This document shows positions 1-8,062 of a stretch of DNA of 17,297 nucleotides, piece by piece. The notes below the pieces were generated by a model. It was not told where the DNA came from, did not search any database, and worked only from the letters and a program-made list of their open reading frames with translations. The stretch's first letter is position 1, and every line of letters begins with the position of its first letter. Origin of the DNA: Anaerolineae bacterium (GTDB taxonomy: Bacteria; Chloroflexota; Anaerolineae; B4-G1; SLSP01); NCBI GenBank assembly GCA_016928755.1, contig JAFGKB010000232.1:1-17297 (forward strand), in the 5' to 3' direction. The position numbers were made by a program, and so were the translations under genes.

Positions 1-1341
1 ATTGCTAATAAGATGGGATTGGCTTACTATACATTGGACGACATACGGGACACCGGGCGTGTTATGGCCCAGGTTCCGCGCACACAATGCTCCACGATGT
101 TGGATTTTGCTTGTCTGCGCGGGGCAACCTTGGAAGAAGACCTGAGACTACGCGACTTTACAATTAATGCGCTGGCGATGACTCTGGACGGTCAGATTGT
201 GGATCCCACAAACGGGCAACAAGACCTACGGGAGCATAAAATCCGCCAGACAAGCGAGCAGAGTTTTCCCAATGACCCGGTTCGGTTATTACGGGCAATC
301 CGGCAAGCCGGACAACTAAAATTTGAGATAGAGACAGAGACCGAAAAAGCATTGCGCCACTATGCTAAACGCATAACAGAACCCGCACCAGAACGTATCC
401 GGGAAGAACTTATGAAAATACTGCATCTCTCGGATAGTGCCGGTACTTTAGAAAAAACAGAAGACTATGGAATATTATCACAAATTATCCCCGAAGTAAC
501 TGAGTTAAAGACCATATCCCAATCCTGGCCCCACCATTATGATAATGTATGGGAACACACAATGGCAGCGGTAACAGCATTAGAAATCATAGGCATAATG
601 CTAAAAGGACACACACCAGCCCCTCACAAATTCCGCTATGTCCCTGTCCCTAACTGGGCTTGGGGAATTTTAGAGAGCACACTCACCCCCATGCAAGCAC
701 CGCTCTTTGAATACCTCAATTACGAACTTAATCCTGATGTCACCCGTGAGGATTTGCTCAAATGGGGTGCCCTTTTCCACGATATCGGTAAAGCAACAAC
801 CCGCACTGTAGACGAAAAGGGTCTCACACACTTCAAAGGACACGATAAAGAGGGTGCCATAAAAACCGGGGAACGGCTCAGTGCCTTGCGCTTTTCCAAC
901 AAAGCCATAACATTTGTGACTACATTAGTCAGCAACCATATGCGCCTCATCAGTTTAGAAAAAGGCCCGTTAACCAAGAGAGCCATCTATCGCTTTTACC
1001 GGGATACAGAAGAAGTAGGAACCGGTATTATATTGCTCGCCTTAGCCGATACATTGGCAGTATGGGGCAGAAATCTAAGGGTCAACAGGTGGGAAAATCT
1101 ATTGAAAATCGCCGAAGTTTTACTCAACCATTACTTCTACCAACACGAACAGACGATAGCTCCCCCGCCCTTACTTACCGGGTATGACCTGTTGGATATA
1201 GGAATTCCACAAGGCCCAGAGATGGGGCGGCTGCTGGAAAAACTCCAGGAAGCCCAAGCCATTGGAGAGGTGGACTCTTACGAGAAAGCCATTGCATTTA
1301 TCAAAGACCAAAGCTCAACCAAACCACTGTTGCCCGAATAA
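1..1341 (+). CDS. cca: CCA-adding enzyme / poly(A) polymerase family tRNA nucleotidyltransferase with HD domain (5' partial)
   Basis: Class II nucleotidyltransferase that adds or repairs the 3' CCA of tRNA, or a poly(A) polymerase relative. The frame is open to the first base of the window, and the protein begins in mid-domain, so the GG...RD active-site segment and the first DxD lie upstream. What is visible: the second half of the head domain (LDFACLRG, then RDFTINALA), the DPVRLLRAIRQAG nucleotide-recognition helix and the ERIREELMKIL neck, followed by an HD phosphohydrolase domain with H-H-x-x-N-V-x-E-H and FHDIGK (His260-Asp261 counted from base 1). The tail reaches a normal stop at 1341. 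HD-containing CCA enzymes often also have phosphatase or 2',3'-cyclic phosphodiesterase activity. The family is clear; CCA-adding versus A-adding specificity cannot be settled without the missing N-terminus. Confidence 0.88.
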   Translation: MANKMGLAYYTLDDIRDTGRVMAQVPRTQCSTMLDFACLRGATLEEDLRLRDFTINALAMTLDGQIVDPTNGQQDLREHKIRQTSEQSFPNDPVRLLRAIRQAGQLKFEIETETEKALRHYAKRITEPAPERIREELMKILHLSDSAGTLEKTEDYGILSQIIPEVTELKTISQSWPHHYDNVWEHTMAAVTALEIIGIMLKGHTPAPHKFRYVPVPNWAWGILESTLTPMQAPLFEYLNYELNPDVTREDLLKWGALFHDIGKATTRTVDEKGLTHFKGHDKEGAIKTGERLSALRFSNKAITFVTTLVSNHMRLISLEKGPLTKRAIYRFYRDTEEVGTGIILLALADTLAVWGRNLRVNRWENLLKIAEVLLNHYFYQHEQTIAPPPLLTGYDLLDIGIPQGPEMGRLLEKLQEAQAIGEVDSYEKAIAFIKDQSSTKPLLPE

Positions 1342-1357
1342 AACGCCAAGGTATAAT
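1330..1357 (+). promoter_or_regulatory. Candidate sigma70 promoter of the lipoprotein pair
   Basis: TTGCCC (1330-1335) and a consensus TATAAT (1352-1357) are separated by 16 bases. The promoter overlaps the end of the upstream nucleotidyltransferase gene. The expected start of transcription is near 1363-1365, only a few bases before the ATG at 1367, so the message would be almost leaderless. Confidence 0.55.
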
Positions 1358-1366
1358 CAGGATGCT

Positions 1367-2881
1367 ATGAGACTTATGCATAAAAATAATGCCACACCGA
1401 AACTCGCAACTGGAGTGACCAGGATAACGCTCTTACTCTTGAGCTGTATGTTTTGTATACACTTGATGGCTTGCCAACCGGAAGAGCCAATTCCAACCCC
1501 TACCCCAACTCGCACACCTATCCTCCCCACGGCTACCCCCACACCAACAGCGACGCCAACCCCCACGCCGACACCCACTCCCACACTCCCCCCCAACCTG
1601 ATACTACAACCGGAAGCAACGATAGCAGAGACAGTGCCAGCACTGCCTACAGACCTTTATTTCCGTAGGGATGGAGAAATCTGGTATTGGCCGGCGGAAG
1701 GAAATATAGCCGACTACATCCCGGTTTCAGAAATGGCAGAAGGCGAACAAGTACTCGATTATTATCTCTCGGCAGGTGGACAATTCATCGCCTACCTAAC
1801 CTCCGGTAATGCCTTCTACGTCCTAGATCATCCGGCCTGGGAACACACGTTTATACCCACTTCCGGGTATCTCGTAAAAGAGGACAAAGCTTCTTTTGGT
1901 CTGACGGCTGACGGGCGTTACCTAATCTATATTGCCTGGGGAGTACAACCAACAACAGAAGTATTAAGTCCTACGGTTGAAGCCGGTACAGTGCTCGCCA
2001 TCGACGTCAATACACCTCTAAAACGGCAATTAGTTTTGGGAACTTGCCAAGAAGATGCAGCAGCCAACCCACCACGTTTGTGTGAAGGTCCAATTATCTC
2101 TCCAGATGGAACAAAAATTATATTTATGGATGCCCGCGGATTATGGTTGGCAAAGTTACCGGAAGGGGAAGCGACTTTATTAGCCAAGTATCAAGAAGAA
2201 GGCACGGCCTGGCACTTTTTAGAGTGGTCACCGGATGGTCAAACACTATTGATAGCTACCCAGGAAAACAGTACCATAATCTTGAGTACGGTCCGGTTAC
2301 TTGAAGTAACAAAGCGCGATGAGAAAGACCAAGAGTATAACGTCATAGAAGCCCAAATAGAACCGTTACCGGAGGCCAGTTGTAAGGACAATTGTAGTCT
2401 GGAAGCAAGCTGGGGACCTAAAGGAATATGGCTCAACAAAACCTTTGAACCGGCTTTTGAAAGCCAGCTTATACTCATTGGAATTTCACCAGAAGGCACA
2501 TCACAAATCATACAGCGCAAAGCAGATGCCGATTTTGGACCATTGCAAGCATCCCAGATACAGGCTTTACCCGATGGGAGAGTTGCGTTTATACACCAAC
2601 GCTGTGCAGGATGTGAAGGCCCCGGCTCTGGTATTTATATCTTGGAAACCGATAACACCCTCCATCCGGTAGCCCTGCTACCCTGGGATGGCGGTCAAAT
2701 TCAGTGGAGTTTAAGTTTAAATGGTAATACATTCTTGTATTTTGACCCTGCGCTGAATCCAACTTGGCTAGGACACCTTGATAGTTATGAGCTATGGGAT
2801 ATAACAACCCTGCTCGACAAAGCTGGAGATTTTAAATGGGCACCGGCAGCTCAGATTCAGGAACAAGAAGAGCAACCATGA
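1367..2881 (+). CDS. Secreted lipoprotein with Thr/Pro-rich tether and beta-propeller-like (PD40) domain
   Basis: 504 residues if started at the ATG at 1367; ATG 1376 is an alternative. A hydrophobic signal segment (residues ~20-35) ends in the lipobox LMAC, so Cys36 would be lipidated and the protein anchored outside the membrane. Residues 41-77 are a Thr-Pro repeat linker of the kind that spans cell-wall layers. The remainder has WD40/TolB-like repeats, such as ISPDGTKIIFMD and WSPDGQTLLIAT, which indicate a beta-propeller. Six cysteines beyond the anchor fall in three close pairs (227/239, 339/343, 413/416), suggesting disulfides. No catalytic motif was seen, so the role is probably binding or scaffolding. 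A start further upstream would lie inside the preceding gene and would bury the signal peptide. The stop overlaps the next start (ATGA), coupling it to the second lipoprotein. Specific function unknown. Confidence 0.82.
   Translation: MRLMHKNNATPKLATGVTRITLLLLSCMFCIHLMACQPEEPIPTPTPTRTPILPTATPTPTATPTPTPTPTPTLPPNLILQPEATIAETVPALPTDLYFRRDGEIWYWPAEGNIADYIPVSEMAEGEQVLDYYLSAGGQFIAYLTSGNAFYVLDHPAWEHTFIPTSGYLVKEDKASFGLTADGRYLIYIAWGVQPTTEVLSPTVEAGTVLAIDVNTPLKRQLVLGTCQEDAAANPPRLCEGPIISPDGTKIIFMDARGLWLAKLPEGEATLLAKYQEEGTAWHFLEWSPDGQTLLIATQENSTIILSTVRLLEVTKRDEKDQEYNVIEAQIEPLPEASCKDNCSLEASWGPKGIWLNKTFEPAFESQLILIGISPEGTSQIIQRKADADFGPLQASQIQALPDGRVAFIHQRCAGCEGPGSGIYILETDNTLHPVALLPWDGGQIQWSLSLNGNTFLYFDPALNPTWLGHLDSYELWDITTLLDKAGDFKWAPAAQIQEQEEQP
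1487..1597 (+). repeat. Low-complexity Thr-Pro coding repeat
   Basis: An irregular run of Thr-Pro codons (ACN CCN) makes a C/A-rich microsatellite-like stretch inside the first lipoprotein gene, encoding residues 41-77. It is a flexible extracellular tether just after the lipidated cysteine. The repeat number is likely to vary between strains. Confidence 0.8.
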
Positions 2882-4446
2882 GTGATATAGAAAGACATAT
2901 TTTTTATGCTCGTCTATGGGGTATACTAATTCCTACGATTCTCATCGGGTTGCTATTCACAGGATGCCAACCCCCACCCGAACCGCCACGCCGTGTGACC
3001 CTTGTTGTTGACGATAAAACACAAGCGGTGGAAACGGAACAAGATACGGTGCGGGACGTTCTGATTGAGAACCAGGTTACGCTTATGGGACTAGACCGCG
3101 TAACACCGCCAGAGACTACAAAAATCCGCGACGGGCTAACGATTAGTGTAACTCGGGTATTGCAGCGTTTTGAGACTTTTACAGAGACGGTTCCCTTTGA
3201 ACGCCGAGTGGTGCGCGATGCGAGTATTCCCGAAGGTGAGGTCCGGCTACTCCAAGCCGGTCGGGAAGGGATACGGGAATATGTATACCAAATCACCTTG
3301 GAGAATAATATCGAGGTCGAGCGCGCCTTAATCCGGGAAGCATTTGCACAGCCACCAGAAGACGAGGTGCAATTAGTTGGTACTCGCATCCGCATCCAGA
3401 CAACCCCTATCACCGGCACACTGGCATATTTGAATAAACAGGATGCCTGGCTAATCCGAAAAAGTAACGCTACCCGCAGACGTTTAACGACATTTGGGAA
3501 TTTGGATGGGCGGGTTTTCACACTAAGCGGCGACAAAACGCAACTTCTCTTCACCCGTACCAGTACCGAGACCGAACATATCAATGAACTCTGGTGGATT
3601 AATACAACAGAGGCAGGGGCTGTTCCAATTTCGCTAGGAGTGTATGATATTCTATGGGCAGATTGGAAACCCAACAGTAACGACGAATTGGCATGGACAA
3701 CTGCCGAAATCTCGGAGCAACCACCGGGATGGAGAGGGCAAAATGACCTTTATTTAGGTAGAATAAGCAGCCGGCGAACCCTGGTCGCATCAAGAGAAGT
3801 TATCAAACCAGAAGCGGGGGGGGGATATGGCTGGTGGGGAACGCGCTATACCTGGTCACCTGATGGAGAAGGGTTAGCCTACAGCCGCCCAGAAGAAGTG
3901 GGGACCGTCAATCTCCGCACGGGAACACTACAACCTTTACTCAACTTCCCGGCATACCGCACTTATAGCTCCTGGGCCTGGAATCCCCATATAGCCTGGT
4001 CCATTGATAACACTTTCATCACAACACTCTCCCATGGCACAGCACCCAACAACACAGCCCTGGAAGATAGCCCGGTTTTTGATCTTTGGACATTAGAAGC
4101 CACCGGTATGTATAGCGCGGAATTAGCCTCTGAAGTAGGGATGTGGGCAACTCCACAATATAATTCCCAGACAGGGGAATTAGTTTTTGGGCTGGCAAAA
4201 ATACCGTATCAAAGTGATATTAGTGAATACACATTATGTATTATGGATCGTGATGGGACCAACCGGCAATGCATCTACCCAGATACAGAAGAGCGGGGCA
4301 TAGCGCTTCCTGAATGGCATTGGTCACCCGACGGAACAGACATTATGTGTATCATACAAGGGGATTTATATCTCTACAGCCGGGAGGACAAGACGGCGGT
4401 CCGTCTTACTGATGAAGGGGGAATTACCCGGCTAGATTGGGAATAG
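2878..4446 (+). CDS. Lipoprotein with DUF348 (YabE-like), G5 and beta-propeller-like domains
   Basis: 522 residues from the ATG at 2878, which overlaps the previous stop by four bases (ATGA). No strong ribosome site is seen, so translation probably depends on coupling. An N-terminal hydrophobic stretch (residues ~14-29) ends in the lipobox LFTGC, giving a lipidated Cys30. Residues ~40-94 (VTLVVDDKT... VRDVLIENQVTL... IRDGLTISVTRV) match the DUF348 repeat found in YabE/Rpf-type wall proteins. Residues ~95-169 (FETFTETVPFERRVVRD ... GREGIREYVYQI) resemble a G5 domain, thought to bind cell-wall glycans. From ~180 to the end are propeller-type repeats, including WSPDGEGLAYSR and WSPDGTDIMCII. The usual lytic or 3D catalytic domain that accompanies DUF348-G5 is absent and a propeller takes its place. 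It is likely an envelope-binding or sensing protein acting with the upstream lipoprotein; the exact function is unknown. Confidence 0.82.
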   Translation: MSDIERHIFYARLWGILIPTILIGLLFTGCQPPPEPPRRVTLVVDDKTQAVETEQDTVRDVLIENQVTLMGLDRVTPPETTKIRDGLTISVTRVLQRFETFTETVPFERRVVRDASIPEGEVRLLQAGREGIREYVYQITLENNIEVERALIREAFAQPPEDEVQLVGTRIRIQTTPITGTLAYLNKQDAWLIRKSNATRRRLTTFGNLDGRVFTLSGDKTQLLFTRTSTETEHINELWWINTTEAGAVPISLGVYDILWADWKPNSNDELAWTTAEISEQPPGWRGQNDLYLGRISSRRTLVASREVIKPEAGGGYGWWGTRYTWSPDGEGLAYSRPEEVGTVNLRTGTLQPLLNFPAYRTYSSWAWNPHIAWSIDNTFITTLSHGTAPNNTALEDSPVFDLWTLEATGMYSAELASEVGMWATPQYNSQTGELVFGLAKIPYQSDISEYTLCIMDRDGTNRQCIYPDTEERGIALPEWHWSPDGTDIMCIIQGDLYLYSREDKTAVRLTDEGGITRLDWE

Positions 4447-4472
4447 CGCAATTTTTATCCTCTGGTATGGTA

Positions 4473-4481
4473 TGGTATAAT
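4473..4481 (+). promoter_or_regulatory. Extended -10 promoter of the deoxysugar operon
   Basis: TGGTATAAT is an extended -10 element with a perfect TATAAT at 4476-4481. No good -35 lies 16-18 bases upstream (TTTTAT at 4453), which fits an extended -10 promoter. Transcription would start near 4487-4489, about 25 bases before the chosen rmd start. Confidence 0.55.
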
Positions 4482-4513
4482 CATAAATGATTCAGTTATG
4501 CAAGGAGCCACCT

Positions 4514-5476
4514 ATGCACATCTTAATTACTGGGGCAACCGGATTTGTCGGTACCCATTTGCGCCATTATCTTCTAAACAAGACAGATTGGACTATTACA
4601 GGCACCGCCTTCCCAGACCGTCCACCGGAGTCTTGTAACCCACGGGAAAGCTGTGTCTCATTGGATGCCCGTGAAAAAGATAGCGTGTACACATTATTGG
4701 CCGAAACCCGCCCAGGAGCTATTATTCACTTAGCAGCCCAATCTCATGTCCCGACAGCTTATAAGGATCCGTGGGGAACCCTGGAAAACAATATTCAAGG
4801 GCAACTCAACTTGCTAGAAGCGTGCCTCGAGTTAGACCTGAAACCACGTTTTATAGTCATTGGGTCGGGAGAGGAATATGGTCGCGCCGGCATTGACAGC
4901 TTCCCATTAACGGAAAACCATCTACTACAGCCGGAAAACCCTTACAGCGTGAGTAAAGTAACCCAAGACATGTTGGGATACCAATATTTTATCAGCTATG
5001 ATATTCCGGTCATTAGAATGCGACCCTTTAACCATGTGGGGCCAGGACAATCTCCGCGCTTTGTCTTACCGGCCTTTGCCAGCCAGGTAGCACGCATCGA
5101 AGCCGGAGAGCAAGAACCTGTACTGCGCGTAGGGAACCTCTCACCCGCTCGTGACTTTACTGACGTACGAGATGTAGTACGGGCCTATCATATGGCAATC
5201 GAAAAAGGCGAACCGGGTGAGGTTTATAACCTGGCCTCTGGTACCCCCTGTACCATACAATCCTTGGTTGATAAACTTCTCGAATTATCAACCGTTAAAA
5301 TCCAGGTTGAGATCGACCCAGATCGCTACCGGCCTGCCGATGTCCCTGTAATTTATGGCAGTGCAGAAAAGTTCCAACGTGCAACAGGTTGGAAACCTGA
5401 AATACCCTTTAAACAAACTGTACAAGATGTATTAGAGGAGTGGCGGAGAAAGGTAAAAGCGTCACCCAACCCTTAA
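4514..5476 (+). CDS. rmd: GDP-6-deoxy-D-mannose reductase (NAD-dependent epimerase/dehydratase family)
   Basis: Short-chain dehydrogenase of 320 residues that would reduce GDP-4-dehydro-6-deoxy-D-mannose to GDP-D-rhamnose in the cytosol. It opens with a Rossmann GATGFVGTHL motif. The catalytic set is Ser118 (GSGEEYG), Tyr144 and Lys148 (YSVSK). RPFNHVGPGQSPRFVLPAFASQ is characteristic of the Rmd branch and distinguishes it from UDP-glucose epimerases. RDFTDVRDVVRAY and the C-terminal FKQTVQDVLEEWR are typical of the family. The ATG at 4514 is chosen because AAGGAG lies six bases upstream and the Rossmann strand starts at once; an in-frame ATG at 4487 would add nine residues. It is the first gene of an operon, 28 bases before gmd, whose product supplies its substrate. 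A GDP-fucose- or talose-forming relative is possible but less likely. Confidence 0.85.
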   Translation: MHILITGATGFVGTHLRHYLLNKTDWTITGTAFPDRPPESCNPRESCVSLDAREKDSVYTLLAETRPGAIIHLAAQSHVPTAYKDPWGTLENNIQGQLNLLEACLELDLKPRFIVIGSGEEYGRAGIDSFPLTENHLLQPENPYSVSKVTQDMLGYQYFISYDIPVIRMRPFNHVGPGQSPRFVLPAFASQVARIEAGEQEPVLRVGNLSPARDFTDVRDVVRAYHMAIEKGEPGEVYNLASGTPCTIQSLVDKLLELSTVKIQVEIDPDRYRPADVPVIYGSAEKFQRATGWKPEIPFKQTVQDVLEEWRRKVKASPNP

Positions 5477-5504
5477 AAATTCACAATTAGGAGGGATTCT
5501 TCTT

Positions 5505-6482
5505 ATGAGTAAACGCCGAGCATTAATTACCGGCATTACAGGACAGGATGGCTCATACCTGGCCGATTTTCTTTTGGAGCAGGGTTATGAAGTAATAGGT
5601 ATGGTCCGCCGGACCAGTACAATCAACTTTGCCAGGATTCATCATATCCAGGACAAGATCACACTGGTCTCAGGTGACTTACTGGATCAAGGCTCAATTC
5701 TTGCAATTCTGCAGGAGTACAAACCCCAAGAAATCTATAACCTGGCTGCCCAATCTTTTGTACCGGCATCCTGGAAACAGCCCGTTTTTACCGGGGAAGT
5801 GACGGCCCTGGGGGTCACCCGTATGTTAGAGGGAATACGCACGGTAAATCCTGAGATTCGCTTCTACCAAGCCAGTTCATCGGAGATGTTTGGAAAAGTG
5901 CAGGAAGTCCCGCAAAAGGAAAGTACACCTTTCTACCCACGCTCCCCCTATGGGGTGGCAAAAGTTTATGGGCATTGGATAACCGTTAACTACCGGGAAT
6001 CTTATGACTTATTCGCTTGTTCCGGTATCCTCTTCAACCACGAAAGCCCGCGCCGGGGGTTGGAATTTGTGACCCGTAAGATAACTTACAATGTCGCCAA
6101 GATTAAGCTAGGATTAAGCCAGCAACTGGCTCTTGGTAACCTGGATTCTAAGCGCGATTGGGGCTTCGCAGGGGACTATGTACGGGCTATGTGGCTGATG
6201 CTCCAACAAGATAGCCCTGATGACTACGTTGTAGGTACAGGGGAAACACATTCTGTAGAGGAACTATGTGAGACGGCCTTCTCTTATCTGGGCTTAGATT
6301 GGCACGACTATGTTATCCAAGACCCGCGCTTTATGCGACCGGCAGAAGTAGACTTATTAGTCTCTGATCCCGGTAAAGCCCGCCGCGTTTTAGGATGGGA
6401 GCCAGATGTCAGTTTCACAGAATTGATACAGATGATGGTGGATGCCGATTTAGCAACCTTGAAGAAAGAGCATAATTTGTAA
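5505..6482 (+). CDS. gmd: GDP-mannose 4,6-dehydratase
   Basis: 325 residues. It converts GDP-D-mannose to GDP-4-dehydro-6-deoxy-D-mannose using bound NADP, the entry step to GDP-rhamnose, fucose and related deoxysugars. The nucleotide-binding motif GITGQDGSYLADFLL is at the N-terminus. The catalytic residues Ser125, Glu127 (SSSEMFG), Tyr149 and Lys153 (YGVAK) keep the spacing of the Escherichia coli enzyme, with Ser replacing its Thr. ITVNYRESY, GILFNHESPRRG and FVTRKIT are hallmark Gmd segments. The length fits the shorter Gmd type. AGGAGGG sits about ten bases before the ATG. It lies between rmd and a phosphohexomutase in one operon. No GDP-mannose pyrophosphorylase is in the window, so GDP-mannose must come from elsewhere. 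Confidence 0.93.
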   Translation: MSKRRALITGITGQDGSYLADFLLEQGYEVIGMVRRTSTINFARIHHIQDKITLVSGDLLDQGSILAILQEYKPQEIYNLAAQSFVPASWKQPVFTGEVTALGVTRMLEGIRTVNPEIRFYQASSSEMFGKVQEVPQKESTPFYPRSPYGVAKVYGHWITVNYRESYDLFACSGILFNHESPRRGLEFVTRKITYNVAKIKLGLSQQLALGNLDSKRDWGFAGDYVRAMWLMLQQDSPDDYVVGTGETHSVEELCETAFSYLGLDWHDYVIQDPRFMRPAEVDLLVSDPGKARRVLGWEPDVSFTELIQMMVDADLATLKKEHNL

Positions 6483-6509
6483 ACAGTGACATAGCTAAGG
6501 AGAAAATAA

Positions 6510-7934
6510 ATGGGTAATATCAAATTTGGTACTGATGGATGGCGAGCACGAGTAGGGGAAGATTATACTTTCCCTAATGTCCGAAGGGTCTCACAAGCAT
6601 TTGCAGACTATTTAAAAGCTCACAACCTGGCCGATAAGGGCGTTGTTGTTGGTTATGACCAACGATACCAATCCGAATACTTTGCGGAAGCTGCTGCCGA
6701 GGTCATGGCAGGAAATGGCATTTCTGTATGGCTCACAGATCACAACACCCCTACCCCAGTCATTAGCTATAGTGCCGTTGAACGTGAAACCGGTGGAGCC
6801 GTTAACATTACCGCGAGCCACAATCCACCGGTGGATAATGGCTTCAAAGTACGCGACCCGTACGGCGGCGCAATCGCGCCTGAAGGGTTAGAGGAGATTG
6901 AATCCTACATACCCGAAAGTACTGACGCCGTAAAACGTCTGGCCATTGGAGAGGCCGAAGAGAAAAGTTTAGTACGCCGCTGGGACCCGGACCCGGCTTA
7001 CATAGATCACATTAGCAAACTGGTTGATTTGGAAAAATTACGCAACGCCGGTCTGAAAATCCTGGTAGAGCCTATGTGGGGCAATGGTTCAGGCTGGATT
7101 CCACGCTTATTAGGCGGTGGCAATAATACAATTTGGGAAATTCATGGGGGACGTAACCCAATATTCCCTGAAATGCAACGCCCAGAACCCATCCGCCCTA
7201 ATATTGATGTGGCTTTGAAGCGCACAGTAGAGTTGGGCGCTGATGTCTTAGTCATCTTTGATGGTGATGCCGACCGGATGGGTATCGGCGATGAAAACGG
7301 CGAATATATCGACCAACTGCGGGCTTATGCTCTGTTAGCCTACTACCTCCTCGAAGTCCGTGGGGAACGTGGGCCAATTATCAAGACTATTTCCACAACC
7401 TCAATGCTCAACCGGCTAGGTGAGATATATGATGTCCCAGTCTACGAGACCGGGGTAGGGTTTAAATACGTGGCCCCCAAATTCCAGGAGACTAATGCTC
7501 TTATCGGTGGGGAAGAAAGCGGCGGGTACGCTTTTAGAGGGAACGTGCCGGAACGCGATGGTATCTTGGGCAATCTCTACTTCCTAGATTTTATGGTTCA
7601 GACCGGCAAATCTCCATCCCAATTAGTACAGACTCTATTTGATAAACTAGGACAATCATACTACTATGACCGCATTGATACCCGGTTTCCCTCACAGAAA
7701 CGACCAGAGGCGAAAGCCCGACTCAATAAGATTAAGCCGGATACTTTGGCCGGTGTTCCGGTTAAGGATGTAATTACGGTTGATGGTTACAAATACGACT
7801 TGGGCGATAAGGGCTTTATGCTCATCCGGTTCTCCGGCACCGAACCCATTATCCGTGTTTACGGTGAGGTCACAGACCAAGATTTACTGGCACCACTGCT
7901 ACAAAGTGGTCTGGAACTAGCAGGTTTAGCCTAA
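6510..7934 (+). CDS. Phosphohexomutase (phosphoglucomutase/phosphomannomutase family)
   Basis: Alpha-D-phosphohexomutase of 474 residues, a full-length four-domain enzyme that interconverts hexose 6- and 1-phosphates. The phosphoserine loop is TASHNP with catalytic Ser103. The magnesium loop DGDADR holds Asp251, Asp253 and Asp255. The sugar-recognition loop GEESGG starts near residue 334. The phosphate-binding loop RFSGTEP is at 440-446. The N-terminus, IKFGTDGWRA, is typical of the bacterial and archaeal PGM/PMM branch. AAGGAG lies seven bases before the ATG, 27 bases after gmd. In this operon, making mannose 1-phosphate for GDP-mannose is the most economical role, but the glucose or glucosamine isomer cannot be excluded from sequence alone. 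The gene is followed by a hairpin near 7946. Confidence 0.9.
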   Translation: MGNIKFGTDGWRARVGEDYTFPNVRRVSQAFADYLKAHNLADKGVVVGYDQRYQSEYFAEAAAEVMAGNGISVWLTDHNTPTPVISYSAVERETGGAVNITASHNPPVDNGFKVRDPYGGAIAPEGLEEIESYIPESTDAVKRLAIGEAEEKSLVRRWDPDPAYIDHISKLVDLEKLRNAGLKILVEPMWGNGSGWIPRLLGGGNNTIWEIHGGRNPIFPEMQRPEPIRPNIDVALKRTVELGADVLVIFDGDADRMGIGDENGEYIDQLRAYALLAYYLLEVRGERGPIIKTISTTSMLNRLGEIYDVPVYETGVGFKYVAPKFQETNALIGGEESGGYAFRGNVPERDGILGNLYFLDFMVQTGKSPSQLVQTLFDKLGQSYYYDRIDTRFPSQKRPEAKARLNKIKPDTLAGVPVKDVITVDGYKYDLGDKGFMLIRFSGTEPIIRVYGEVTDQDLLAPLLQSGLELAGLA

Positions 7935-7945
7935 AAGCTAAAAAG

Positions 7946-8012
7946 TAAATAACTTCCACATTGAGGGCTTAAGCTAAACTCATTTTAAGCTTGATTTCTT
8001 AGAAGTTATTTA
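7946..8012 (+). terminator. Nested AT-rich hairpin after the deoxysugar operon
   Basis: An 11-bp perfect inverted repeat (TAAATAACTTC 7946-7956, GAAGTTATTTA 8002-8012) encloses a second one (GCTTAA 7967-7972, TTAAGC 7985-7990). It starts 12 bases after the mutase stop. It probably terminates or stabilises the operon message. The AT-rich outer stem and the lack of a clean U-tract make intrinsic termination uncertain. Confidence 0.5.
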
Positions 8013-8062
8013 TTGCTATTCCTACGCATAACACACACAATAGTTACACATAAAAAACGCTA

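Noticed and set aside
1262..1366. Upstream in-frame start for the first lipoprotein
   Set aside because: It would overlap the nucleotidyltransferase gene, place the signal peptide more than 50 residues inside the protein, and has no ribosome site.
1497..1590. Possible CRISPR array or tandem satellite
   Set aside because: Repeats are irregular codon-level Thr-Pro units with no spacers and lie within a coding frame.
1357..1596. Minus-strand reading frame rich in Gly-Val repeats
   Set aside because: It is the antisense of the Thr-Pro repeat of the first lipoprotein and has no other support.
2904..3674. Long minus-strand frame of 256 codons opposite the second lipoprotein
   Set aside because: Ser/Arg/Val-rich composition with no domain; the plus frame has a lipobox, G5 and propeller motifs.
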